From: Sequoia sempervirens
Lineage: Eukaryota; Streptophyta; Pinopsida; Cupressales; Cupressaceae
DNA length: 64,000 nucleotides
Assembly (NCBI GenBank): GCA_007258455.2
Contig: VDFB02193867.1
Coordinates: 566,459,742-566,523,741, forward strand
Reading direction: 5' to 3'
Made by a program: the position numbers and the translations under genes. Below are positions 48,831 through 60,987 of this stretch, piece after piece (position 1 is the stretch's first letter; each line of letters opens with the position of its first letter). A model generated the notes under the pieces. The model was not told the origin of the DNA. It was given only the letters and a program-made list of their open reading frames with translations, and searched no databases.

Positions 48831-50762
48831 GAGCCTTGATGTGGACGAAGATAAGATTTGATAAGATTCGATAAGGATTTGATTCTTTCTTTATTTAATC
48901 AAGGAGGAAATAAAACAAGATAAGATAAGATGTGAAAAGATAGAAAGATTTTGATTCACTTTTAAAGGAAATAAATCTTGAAAAAGATGAGAAAGATAAT
49001 TGATGAATTATCTAATTAAATAAATTAATTAGATACACATGAGTTCAGATTTTGGAAAGAAAGTGGGAATATCCTTTTAAGATTTTATTAATTAAATAAA
49101 TATTTGATTTATTTAATTAATGTTAAATTTATGATTTCATTAATTAAATAATATAAATTATTTAATTAACATTAGAAGAAATAGAAATTATTTAATTAAT
49201 TCAATAATATAAATTATTTAATTAACATTAGAGGAATGGATGGATTACACATAGGAAGGGTATAAATGAAATTAGTCAAATAAATAAGATTTATTTAACT
49301 AATTAGATGATGACATGGGTACCTAGGGAAAAACATGCTACAAGATGTCTAAATGATGTAATGTTGTGACAAGGTGTTGTAAGAGGACATTTTTGGGTGT
49401 CTATAGGAGTCATTTGTGTAAATTGGTTAAGGTTGTCTTCCAGAGGCTAAGGGGAGTTTCTATTTGATAGATTCTTTGATTATCCTTGAGATGATTGTTG
49501 TGTGTTAAATGAGTATATGATAGTTATTGCCTTGCATAGTGCATTCACTTATGTGATTTGTACTTTTGGAACTTGTGAGTGGGAAGGGATTATATCTCAC
49601 CATGTGACTTTGTTATGAGTTTTGAGTTTGTACAAGTGGCCTTGCTTTTCAATTTTATTGGATTTCCTTGTTGTGAGTAGGGGAGTGGCTTCCAATGGGG
49701 GTCGATGCACAAAGTGGTGCCTGGATAACCCATGTGGAAGTTTTGTAAATAAGTGATGATCTAAAATAAACTAAGGGGGATTGGGTAGAAAAAATACAAA
49801 TTAAGATAAGTGATGCCTCGCTCATGACTCATTCGCTCGTATAGGCTTGAGATGAGTCAAGAAGGCTTAGAATGGCAAGATAAGTTGCCTCATCTCCATG
49901 AGAGGTATGTTGATTCTACATAGGGTTGCATGAGGTGCCGGAGATCAGTAGAGGATACCAGGATAACCCAGGATGGGGGTCGGGGCCTAGGAAGACCTAC
50001 CTGGATAACCCATGATAACTATGTGACGACACTCCTTCTACGACAACCTTGTATTCCCTTTGTCTCTTGTTTTACCTTGGATGTTTATGTGCCTCTGGAA
50101 GTGATGTCAATGTTGTTTGATGTGGTAATTACTTGATCATTGTTGTCTTATCATCCTTGTGTAGTCTGTTGTCTTTGTCTGTCAGTGATGGTGGGTCCCT
50201 TTGGGTTCTACATGGTTGGGTGGAAATTATTTCTTCTCCATTGGGTTCTCTCTCCTAGATGGTGTTGTGGTGACTTCTCTTGATCTGAAGACTTCTACAT
50301 TGTACCTAATCTTGGGATTTTTTACCCTTATGTTTGTATTGTATCACAAATGATGTAATATGTACTTGGCTTGATGTCCAGTATAAGTGTAAATATGTAT
50401 ATCGACGTGAACTCTATTGTGTGATGGAATATGTATCCAATGTTATTGTACAAGTAAATTGAATCAATTAATATCTATGTACTCATCTTATGGGTGTATC
50501 TAATGGATTACTTGATTATATAAAATGATTAGATGTGATTCCTAGTCGATATTAGCTTTTAATTAGTGCAATATCTTATAGTTCTTGTACATTAGATGAT
50601 GGGAATCATGTAGCATAACCGTGAAACTTAGAGGACATAGGATGAATTATGTTAATGTTTCATTTGTAATGGTGTGTTAAATGCACTCTTTCAAAAAAAA
50701 ATTGTTTTGTGTTTAGTTGCTAGTGTGTTGTCCTTTAGGGTTTGTGGTGGGGGCGTTACACA

Positions 50763-50775
50763 TGGTATCAAAGCC
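50763..50775 (+). other. Primer-binding site of element X
   Basis: TGGTATCAAAGCC follows LTR end GGGGGCGTTACA by two bases; differs at one base from the initiator tRNA-Met site TGGTATCAGAGC. Confidence 0.85.
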
Positions 50776-52095
50776 TAGGTTCATACACTGCGCACTCTGG
50801 ATACATCATGAGCCTGTTATGTTGTTCTTGTTACGTGTGCTCTTGAGTGTATATTTTCTCCCTCTTGTTGTCTTCGCTTTGTAACCCTAGATTTGACCTT
50901 AAGTAGTATTATTCCAATGGAGCAGAAACCGGTGGAAAGGATAGGACCCTTGGTGTAGTGTGCAATGCACTGATATTCTCTCTATCGGGGATGCATTATG
51001 GACCCTTGTGTAGCCTTGTGTAGTGACTTCCATGATGTGAATTGTGTGTGTTGTGTGTATAAATATGTTGAATTTTATGGAAATATAGCATTCTAACATA
51101 ATAATTGCTTATCAATGTATTGAAAGAGGACATATAAGTGTTTGCATGGCTAGGAATGATCTTATGAGTGCATACTTTTCTAAAAGGCATCAACATGGGC
51201 TGAGGCGTACTCAAGATTTGATATCTTAGGGAGTGACTTCTAAGGTTTAGATATCTTGAGAAGTCACTTCTAAGATATCATATTTTGGGGAGCTTCTTAG
51301 TGCGTCAAGGATACCTGAGTGCACATTGAGTTGGTGGATCATAGTCTTGTAGAAATAGAAAGGTATTCTTAAAACTTGCTATTGGATGTGAATTACTTCA
51401 TTGTCAAATATTGTACTGCTTACTTGATGAAAGAACATACTTGTTTGTTGATACTTGGATAGTATGACACTTTGATGCATAGTTATGAAGACACATTTAT
51501 ATCCGATGTTTATGATTGTATCATGTTTAGTAGATTAGCTTAATTGATTATTTGAGTTATCATTGATATGAGTATTATGTGATTGTTAGATGTATGTTCT
51601 TATCATGATTTGTTATATGTTTATTGTGTGTCAATGTATTGGTGAAGGAGAACAAGGTCGCATCACTCACTTGCGAGTGCCTTGTGATGTTGTGATTTTC
51701 CCTTCATGATGTGATTGACTATTTGCCTATATACATGTTCAACCGTGTTGTTTGTTGCAGATTGCAGGTACCAAGCATCGACTCCACCTGGATTGCCAGG
51801 TTTGAGCATTCCTAAATCCCAATACAGGTTGTTGATCTGGAGATAGCATCAGTTTCCCCCCATGATGAGCCATCATCCTCATCAAGGATGAGTATCCATG
51901 TGTCACACCCTATTTGTAAGGTCAATTCATGTTGGTCCATCAATGTTGTCATTTTTCCTTCTGTTTCACTTTGGTGGTTAGGTAATTGTTTTATATTCGA
52001 TTTTCCCAGTTATATGATGTTGCTTAACATATTTTTGAGCTAATTTGTGTATGCTCTATCCTAACTTTGCAACTTCTAGGAGTAAGTCAAATCTT
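50776..52095 (+). other. Non-coding interior of element X
   Basis: About 1.3 kb. A short start-like MEQKPVERIGPLV near 50920 ends at a TAG and might be the last trace of gag. No protease, RT or integrase motif was found. Confidence 0.65.
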
Positions 52096-52107
52096 AGGGG
52101 GGGAGGA
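52096..52107 (+). other. Polypurine tract of element X
   Basis: AGGGGGGGAGGA immediately before the 3' LTR start TGTAATGCCCC. Confidence 0.88.
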
Positions 52108-55100
52108 TGTAATGCCCCTCTGTGAATTCACTTTATTAGTATTGTTTGATTTGCTTGGGGAGTTATTTGCTGCATTAATATAAATTTATTTATTAAAATA
52201 CATGGTAAAAGATAAATTAATAACTTAACAAAATAATAAAATATAGTAAATTATATATGACATGAATATATAAATAAAATAAATAATTACCCAACTATTT
52301 CCCTAGGTAATAAATATTGTAAAAGTAAATAATTTTAACTATTGGAAATAGAAGAAAATATATAAAATTTAATTATTTGCATAAGTAATGGCAGGTGTTG
52401 TGACAATGGTCATCAATAGTAAACTATGCTTCATGCACCTCCACTTGGATGGACCACTCTTCCTATTCACATTCCATGCAAACTAATTTTGGAATATACT
52501 CCTTGTAACTGCCTCTTCATGGAGCCTGAGTCATTTTCCTTTGTTAGGGGGTTTTGGAGAAAAATTGATCGCTTCTCATCATAATGGTGGATTTTGCATG
52601 CAAAAGATTGAGAGACGGTGTGCTTAGGGAGAGCTTGCACCAGTTCTTCTTATACACGATGTTAATGCAAATTCAATCACAAGACCCTCTCTTTTCCACC
52701 ACTTCCTCTATTCACTTGCATCCAATATTTCCTCTTCCTGATCTCAAGCAAATAGTTTGGTTCTGGTGGCTTTCAATTGAACTCTTGACCTCTACATAAA
52801 ATTATTGACATTCGTTAGCCTAGACAGAGGACTTCATAGTTGGGGCCTTGAGAAAAGGATGGTGAATCAGAGTGTGGGAGAGGGGGAAGAAAAAGACATG
52901 GATGGCATCAAGAGAAGGGGGAGGTCTATGAAAAAGTCTTTACGCACGGCATAGGGATTCCAGGTAAGTAATAGTAATTTCACTTCAATATTCATGGTTG
53001 AATAAATGTGAAAGAAGTAAACCCCAATTATCATTAGCTTTCATTCACGAATAGTTGATTTAAGTAGAGGTCAATTCCTTAACTTATGCATCTGTTATGT
53101 AAAGGAATTTCATGTCTTTTATATATAAGCGAACTCATAATGATCATATTAGAACCTATGCAATCCTGGTGAACTCTATCAAAGTAAATTTTCAGATTAA
53201 TCATTGCTTGAATAGCCCTTTTACCCACATTTAGTTCTCCTTCAGGTTTTACCAGAATTCAGGTCCTCATATTTCCCTATGAGATTTCATCCCGAAACAT
53301 ATGTCTTTCCTTACTTGAAGATTTAAAATTCTTAGATCATGGCTTAAAACCTTCTGCAAATGTTTTCTTAAAATTCTATTAACAGATATAGTGAACACAA
53401 GATGGAATACATGAATATGAAGAAGGATCTGAATTTTAGCGATGAAAATTCAGATTGGAGACTTGCCTAATCATTTGAATTGGATGGATTGTGTTTCAAT
53501 TACTATTATGTTAGAAGCTATGCCATTATCTTGAAACATGATATCGAGATTTGATGAATTTGCAATTGAATTGGGATCGATGCTTATAGACAAACTGGGG
53601 AACTCGATGCTTCCTCTTCGCATCCCTCTCTATGTTAAATAATAATGGAGGCTTTGTACTGTTACCTCTCGCTTCTTACTTAAACTTGGGAAACCTCGAT
53701 TCCTTTATTTGGGTGGTAGAATGTTTAAGCTTGACAAATTTATTGAGGACTGAATGCAACGACCTCGTTAAATATTATTGGAAGTTTGGAAAAAGAGTCT
53801 TCCAAGCTCATTGAAATTACATATTCTTGAATGTGATATTATAACCAATATTCCACAGTTGTTATTCGATTTACATTTTTTGTGCTTAACTTTTGATTAT
53901 GTAGAAATCGGTGTTTATTCTTGTGCTCATAAAATCCACCACCTTTTGTGATTGCTTTGTTGAGTGTCATGAGTATTCTCCATAATAAAATTGACCGTGT
54001 TTAATGTGATGGAAATGGTTAACATCTCTCAGAAAATTTTCTCTTGATACAATCTTGGAGATGAATTTAGAAGCAGCGTGGCAATCTGATTATATGCAGA
54101 GGTTCTTAACAAATCTAATAGTTGTGCCACATGCCATGTTTAACAAACAAAATGCTATTGCTTACTTTTCACTATGGTGGCGAACAAATGATTCTTTTTT
54201 CTTCTTTTCCACAGTATTAAGTAAGATTCTTGAATCTGGAAATACCCTATTGTCTTTGTTTGCTGAGCCAATTTATTTGTTTCTGCATTGATCTCTTGTG
54301 TTTGTGGATGTGTTTTGTCTCTTACACAAAAGCATGTACCATTTTAAGGCCTCCAAAGCAGCTACACCAAGGTATCTTTTTAATTCCTCTTTCTTTCATC
54401 AATCTCTTTAATATTTTAATCTCACCACACCTGTCCGCTTTTGCACAAGATGTTTTAGAGAAGAACGTAAGTTGCAGCATTTATAGGATCCAACTAAAAA
54501 GGTAGTGTTGTTGGAAATACTCTTCCTATATTCATATATGATCCACATGTTAATATGACAAAATTCCCTGTTGTTATGCTTTGATAGATGTCTCTTCACC
54601 ATCACTGGATATCTAATACAGTACACATTATTATAGTGCAGGTCTATTTTTTTTATCAATTCATTTAGCAACACCAATTATCTCCACTGGAACATTGTCC
54701 CTATTTAAAGTTAAGGAAAAATCCTCATCTCTTAGAATTATTTGTCTTGCAATAATGTTGAAGATAAATTCAGTCATACTATGGCTATCAGAGCATACTC
54801 GAAGGTTCTAAGAAACTCCATCAGTGATTCCAAAGGTCGGGGGTTCTACCTATTGAGCATAGTGTCCAATTTCCTCAAACGGTGATAGGTAAATAATTCT
54901 TTATTTTCTCAATTTCCACAACAGTAATTAAATGCCTTGGATCTAAAAATAACTTGTCACCTTCATCTATCAAGCCAGTTTCTCCATCTCTACATGTATT
55001 CAAAGGTAAAAGAGGCTAATATACTCCCATGTTTTCTTTGTTTAAGAACAAGGAGTTTAAATTTAGTTATGTTTCCTAGGTTTGATACATTTGTACAAGT

Positions 55101-55267
55101 GTATGATGAGAATCTTAGATGAACATTTAAAAGAGACCTTAATTATAGTTTGATGATGAGGTTTAGTAAAGGGAGGTTTAGTGGGATGTGATGAAATTCT
55201 AGTATTGTGATTGTTTTTATTGAGAGAAGCTTATTTTTTTGGGGAAAAGAAAAGAAATTTAAGGATG
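52108..55267 (+). repeat. 3' LTR of X, truncated by F
   Basis: Aligns in order with 24734-27212 and then 47328 to about 47707. It therefore shows the state before D inserted. It contains about 300 bp (53370-53680) absent from the 5' copy. Short frames such as 52584-52799 and 54055-54291 read protein-like but have no recognised domain. Confidence 0.82.
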
Positions 55268-55986
55268 TGTTGTGCATATTTTGTACACACGCCCTACCGA
55301 AGGTAGGGACCTGCTTTCTTTTCCTCCCGACAAATCATTCCTACTCTTGTTGGGTCATTTTTTCTCCTACCTCATTTTACGTGCCCCTATCCCTGAGTCC
55401 AAGTGGGTCACATGCCTTAGAATGATCAAATTCCCCTTGACTAGATTAACCCATCAGATTTTGTCTAAGTTTTTCTTTCACGGAAATGCCCCTGCAGGTT
55501 TCCCTTAACTTGTTGCTCTGGCATCCTCTAGCCCTCGTACACCAGAAATTGTGGGTCACCTCATGAGGGTCACCTCATGCAGGTCACCACTGAGTAGCAA
55601 CTGACACCCAACTTCTGCCCGCGTGGCGTGGTCTGCACTTGGTTTCTCTGTCTAAGCCTTGACCAAGCATCCAAAGGCGTGTGGGTTTATGCATCTCACC
55701 TAACTTGGGTTCACCATACGAATAAATCGATGCATGCCATTAATGGAAATTGGCCTATAAAAACTACTCCCTACCTTTCATTTTAACCCACGCATTCAAA
55801 TCTGAGAAGAGAAACAAAGTCCTCCCCCCTTTTTTTTCGCTTTTGCCTTGGTCCTGTTGACTTGGTCCCTACTTGCTCACTTCATGTTTTCCTTCATTTT
55901 TGACTTTGGGGACAAGTTGCCTATGGATTTGGGATGTTTTTGTGATGCCTAAGTGAACTGCCAAGGTTTTTCTAAGTTTTGGGAAG

Positions 55987-57080
55987 TTGCAAAAAATTCC
56001 TTGTGGGTCGTCGTCCCTTCGTCACTATCCATGGGAACTTTCCTTACGGGTTGCCATCCCTCTGTCACCATCCGTGGGAACTTTCCTAGCAGCCCGCCAT
56101 TCCTCTGTCACCATCTTTGGGAAATTTCCTTGTGGTTCATCATCCATCCATCACCGTCCGTGGGAACTTTCCTTCTGGACCACCATCCCTCTGTCGTCGT
56201 CTCTGGGAACTTTCCTCATGGGTCATCATGTGTGGTTTGCCGTGTACTCATTTTCATTTTCAAAAGGACAATGACCCTTAGGCTTTCCCCTTCCAAATCT
56301 CTGCATTTCCAAAAAGGGCACAAAATTCAAGTTTTCCCATCTAGAGCCCATAAAGTGAGTGTCTTCACATGCCTAGAGGGGTTTGGATTAAAATTTCCAT
56401 GTGTTTAGACATTGCCGAAATTTCCTTGTGGGAAGTCGTCCCTCTGTCACCATTAGTGGGAACTTTCCTTGCAGGTTGTTGTCCCTCCATCACCATCTGT
56501 GGGAACTTTGCTTCTGAGCCATCGTCCCTTCATCGCCATCTATGAAAACTTTCCTTGCAAGCCATCGTCCCTCCATCACCATTCATGGGAACTCTCCTTG
56601 TGGGTCGTTGTCCCTCCGTCATTGTCCATGGAACTTTCCTTGTGGGCCACCATCCCTCCATCTCTGTTTGTGGGAACTTTCCTCACAAGCCGTTGTCCCT
56701 CCATCACCGTCTGTGGGAACTTTCCTTGTGGGCCAACATCCCTCCATCCCCGTCTATGGGAATTTTCCTTGTGGGTCACCGTCCCTCCATCACCATTTGT
56801 GGGAACTTTCCTTTTGGGCCACCATCCCTCTGTCGTCATCCATGGGAACTTTCCTTGTGAGCCGTTATCTCTCCATCACCATCCATGGGAACTTTCCTTG
56901 TGGGTCATCATCCCTTCATTTATGTCTGTGGGAACTTTCCTTGCAGGCTACCGTCCCTCTATCATTGTCCATCGTCCACCGCTTGTTTGTTGTATGTTGT
57001 TGTTTGTCTGTCATCTTCCCATCATCTGTTGCCATCCATGGGAATTTTCCTTGTGGGTCACCATCCCTCCGTCGTCGTCT
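55987..57080. repeat. 43-bp minisatellite inside the LTR of F, about 20 units
   Basis: Units centred on TGGGAACTTTCCTTGTGGG and CCATCCCTCCATCACC, in two blocks (about 55987-56230 and 56410-57080) parted by about 180 bp of single-copy DNA. The unit length is not a multiple of three and lacks stops in any plus-strand frame. Each frame therefore cycles through WELSL, VGTFL and GNFP, giving overlapping frames of up to 239 codons. These are not genes. Confidence 0.9.
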
Positions 57081-57852
57081 GTCCATCTACCACCATTGTC
57101 ATCCATCTGCTATCCACCAGTCATCTGTTGCCTACCATCCATTATCTGTTGTCCTTCTGCCCTATGTTACCTACACCCCTAAACCTACATTTATGTTTGT
57201 GGTCCAAATGAGCTCTAAATATGAATATTATGATATATTGATGATGCATGGATGGGTCTAACAATAAGTTTGCAGGATTTGACTAACATTTGCCTTGATT
57301 TATGTATGAAAGCACTTACTGCACTCCATGTATATAGGATTTATGAAACCTACCATGGGTCCATTGAGGAGCCCCATTGAGAAAATTGAACAAGGAAAAG
57401 GCACATTGCTCATGTCATTGTTCATTTTATGCTCACCTCTCCTCATAGCACCCATCAACAAAAGTTGGCATTAGAAGGGGGAGTTGTTTTATCTTTCATC
57501 AAATGATGATGATTGTTAGAAGCTATCCACCAGAATCAGGAGTAGCATAACTACTTTTTAGTGACACAAATATGCAACAAGATTCAATGAAGAAATGTTA
57601 CAAACATATAAAACAAAGGGAATCTTCCTACAGGTTTTCAACTACAGTAAAGCAGGCAGTCACTAAAAGACAAATCTGCTATAGTGCTGGGGTCACTAAA
57701 GGACAAAATAGGCTACAAGACAAAATGGGGAAGAGGACAAAATAACCTATTTTAAATTGAGAAATATTGGGGGTAGGCGAAACCCTAACTTGTATTGAAT
57801 CTAAGCCACACATTGTAAATTAATCCTAGCCATTCATTTGGGCTTTGGAAAA

Positions 57853-57865
57853 CTATAAATAGGGG
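57853..57865 (+). promoter_or_regulatory. TATA box in the LTR of F
   Basis: CTATAAATAGGGG, an excellent plant TATA context, within the presumed U3/R border of the 5' LTR. Confidence 0.65.
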
Positions 57866-58713
57866 CTTGCCTCTCATTTATAAATGGTTTGAGAGCTATT
57901 GTAAAGGAATTATGCAGCAATAGAGAGCTACATTGCATGATTTATGGTGTTTCTCTTGAGTTTTTTCATTATGTATCCAGGGTTCTACTTCCATGTTAGT
58001 TTTAGTTGTTAGTTTCTTGAGTGGAAGTGATAATAGTGTTTGTTGTTACAGTATTTGATGAATTTCCAACTCATACTTTTTATGGTTTGTTGATGATGAA
58101 TCACTTTGCAAAGATAGTCTAAGCTTCCTTACTTCATTGCTGCAATGTAGTTCAATTGCATGTTCATGATGTGTGTGTGCAATATAAAAATCTACAGTCC
58201 TTAGAAGATTGCACTAGTTTTGTGTAACTATAGGTTCCTCTTGGCCAAACAAAACTTATTTTAGGAAGTTTTTCTACTATAGCAGCCTCCATGATTACTG
58301 TTCATTCATAGCTTAGGTCTAGGAAATTCTTCTCTTCCGTGCCCTTTTGACTTTTCTTTTAAATAATGACTTTGAACAAGGTTCATTGGACATTGTAAAT
58401 CCAAATCTAAAGCTAAAATAGGAGTTCTAGGTTGTTGTTTGAACTTGCAACAACTGAACAACAATTTCTACACTTTAAGAACTCTATTTACAAACCCAAC
58501 TTCCCATGCTTTGTAACTCATTCATAAGACAGCCTTGTGATTCCAACAAATCACATGAAACAACTGAGATATTCCAAGCACTGCCAAGACCTAGAATTAG
58601 AGACCTTGGGATAGTGTTTTGCAATTTCATTATGGAAGACTATCTTTCAAGAGAGGTGATGCACCTATGCATTACATGTGTTGAGAAATGCATAAAAAAC
58701 ACATCAACAAAAT

Positions 58714-58723
58714 TGGCGCTAGG
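58714..58723 (+). other. Primer-binding site of element F
   Basis: TGGCGCTAGG four bases after the LTR end CAACA. A related TGGCATTAGAAGG occurs at 57466 after another CAACA. Confidence 0.55.
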
Positions 58724-58866
58724 AGGACTGGCTTGTTGAGGCTACAAAGATTAAAGTTGGAAGTTGAAAAGAGAATCTTCAAGAAGAAATTTGAGATAGG
58801 AAGATCTCTTTATATGCTGGCATTTTAAAATCAAGAAATTTTGAAGGCAAACAAAGTTGAGCTAAG

Positions 58867-60987
58867 ATGGAGTAGCATGTGCAAATCAACATCACTTAGT
58901 TACATGCAGATTTAAATAGAAGATTGAGAATACCATTGCAACAATTTGCATTGGTAGATAAGTGTAGAATCCATTGCACTTGTAGGCATAATGAATTGGG
59001 ATATCTAACTTTCTTGAGCAGAATTGAAAGAGTCTTGCAAGGAGAAATTCCCTTTTGGGAAATATATCAACCCTTGGCTCTTGCAGACCCAGAAGAGGAA
59101 CTGATCCAAGAATGTTTGGGTAGCAAGAATGGACCAAGACTGGAGGAGATAATGATGTCTACCTAGTGTAGATTTCACAATGCACCTCACTTAGAATTAA
59201 ACTTTTTTTCGTGCACAAACATTATCACTCAAGTCAATGGTTGCTTGAACAAGTTGGGGCAGCCAAATTTCAATGAGGATGAGTCATCCCATTAGGCAAA
59301 AGAGTTGTTAACATCTGGAGGATAGCACCTTGAGGATTAACCAAGAAATTGGACACAAGTTAGTGTTGGGACAACAAACATTGAAGCTAAAAGTCATGAG
59401 AAAGAAGTTGCTCTCCTTGAGGAAGCAAGAAACTTTGATGAAAACTCACTTGGAAGGGAGTTAGAGGGCCTCTCCTCCATTGGAAAAGAGAATTCCTCCA
59501 CTCATGAAGAGGATCCATTGACAATTGAGGATAAATCAATGAATTTTGTAATAGCAGATGCTAGGATAGCCAACAAAAATGCTGAAGAATAGAGAGAGGA
59601 AGAGATTGAAAGTCCTGGGATAGCAGAAAATGATGATGAAGGCATAAGTGAACACAGATTAGAAGACCTTTCCTTCATAAATGAAAGCAATCAAGCATCT
59701 GAAAATGGAGATTTTAATGAGTGGGAACAACCATAGGACACGGTTGTCTACCATTAGACTTCCTTCCCAACTAACAATAAGGACCCACTAGTGGAAAGAT
59801 ACAATGAGCTTGTCTCAAGACTCTCAAGGGATTCGTTAGAGCTAACATGCCAAGTGGATTTGGAGGTGTTGTTGCTACCAAATTGGTGTAGGCTCCACAA
59901 TTCATTACATTCCAAATTCGCATGTGAACTATTCCAAGAAGCTATCAAGAAATTTAAAGAACAAGTGGAGTAGCCAAATGCACCGCTCCCCATAGATGCT
60001 TCAAGGATTGAAATAGAGGATCAAGAGCTACAACCAAGTGATAACCTAGTTGAAGGAAGCCCTCATGAGGATGTTGGGATAGTAACAATGGAAGAAAGGC
60101 ACAACCCTGAGCCTCCAAATGATGAAATAGAACAAATAGGAATGTTTTCCCTAGAACATCAAGAGCCTTTCCCTTTTGAAGAGCATCCATACGCCATGGA
60201 CAACAAGCTTTATGAGGAATCCTTGGAGGTAGATAATGCTTGGAATTTTTGTCCCATTGGGGAGGTGCCATCAATTGATGAATTCTTTCCATTAGGAGCT
60301 ATACTTCAAGGGTATGCCATTGTTGAGGAAGAATACATTTCAAAAGATGATGACGGTGAGGGTGTGCTACCAGAACCTCCAAACAGTGAAGTATTAGAGC
60401 TTCCTGAATGGGAGAGGAACTCCTCCATTTACAGTGATAGTGAAAAAGGGGAGATAAGTGAATCCCATGATGTGCTACATGAGCTATAGAAAGAAGAAGA
60501 CAAAGGTGGGGGTGTTTTGATGGATTTCAACAAGTAAGATACACCTGGCCAACTACAAGATGCAACTAGAACTCCTTTTGCCTTGAACATTGCTGATTTT
60601 CCCACACATTCAAGGTGTTGTAATAGGACAAATTTTTCCATGTCATCATCCTATGACATTGAACATTATAAAATTAAGATCAACACCCAGAAAAGGAGAG
60701 GGGATGGAGTGTTTCCCCTTGAAAACAACAATCAAGTAGAGGTTTGGACTACAGAGGATCAAGAAGACGAAGTATATCTCCTTGAAGAATATCCAATAGA
60801 GGCTGTGGATCCCACTACTGGCTTGGAAGAGGTGTTTTCTACCTCATTCACCTAGCCCTATTCAAGCCTGAGATCGGGGATGTTGTACCATCCAGTGCCT
60901 CCACCCAAAGCTGCCAATGCAACAACCAACAATGCAGTGCTCACTCTCGACTATCAGGCACTGCCACCTTCGCATGACGACATCTAG
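58867..60987 (+). pseudogene. Single-frame ORF of element F, unknown protein, interrupted by in-frame stops
   Basis: From the ATG at 58867 to TAG at 60985 one frame stays open across 706 codons except for TAG at 58873, 58897, 59164, 59293, 59323, 59590, 59734, 59755, 59971, 60487 and 60853 and TAA at 59338 and 60535. No TGA and no frameshift. Residues read as a real protein: IHCTCRHNELGYLTFLSRIE near the start, then long acidic Glu/Asp/Ser-rich stretches, a helical VERYNELVSRLSRDSLELTC segment, then PFPFEEHPYAMDNKLYEESL and FCPIGEVPSIDEFFPLGA. No zinc knuckle, protease, RT or integrase motif. It sits where gag would be, so a highly diverged Gag is the simplest guess; a captured host gene is the alternative. 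Confidence 0.65.

Larger units (their letters stand above)
24734..50760 (+). repeat. 5' LTR of X, split by insertion of D
   Basis: Parts 24734-27212 and 47328-50760 belong together. They align in order with the uninterrupted 52108-55267, apart from about 300 bp around 53370-53680 that the 5' copy lacks. A TATA-like element is at 48823. Short frames at 26482-26799 (minus) and 26760-26993 (minus) have counterparts in the 3' LTR but no recognised domain. Confidence 0.78.
24734..55267 (+). mobile_element. Element X: long-LTR, non-autonomous retrotransposon
   Basis: The 5' LTR runs 24734-50760 (interrupted by D), the interior 50761-52107, and the 3' LTR from 52108 until cut by F at 55268. LTR termini are inverted repeats TGTAATGCCCC and GGGGGCGTTACA. 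A PBS (TGGTATCAAAGCC) follows the 5' LTR and a G-rich PPT precedes the 3' LTR. The interior is only 1,347 bp and has no gag or pol, so X depended on another element. With D removed the 5' LTR is about 5.9 kb, unusually long. Distal parts of the 3' LTR lie beyond F, outside the window. Confidence 0.8.
55268..58709 (+). repeat. 5' LTR of element F (3' boundary inferred)
   Basis: The first 1.2 kb matches 62338-64000 apart from insertion S there. The remainder cannot be compared inside the window. The end was placed at ATCAACA before TGGCGCTAGG. An alternative LTR end lies at 57460 (ATCAACA before TTGGCATTAG). Confidence 0.62.

Noticed and set aside
55987..57080. CRISPR-like array
   Set aside because: Units are contiguous degenerate minisatellite copies without unique spacers, in a plant retrotransposon LTR.
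56469..57261. Overlapping plus-strand frames of 237 and 239 codons
   Set aside because: They read the 43-bp minisatellite in different frames, and the same peptides cycle through every frame. This is repeat periodicity, not coding.
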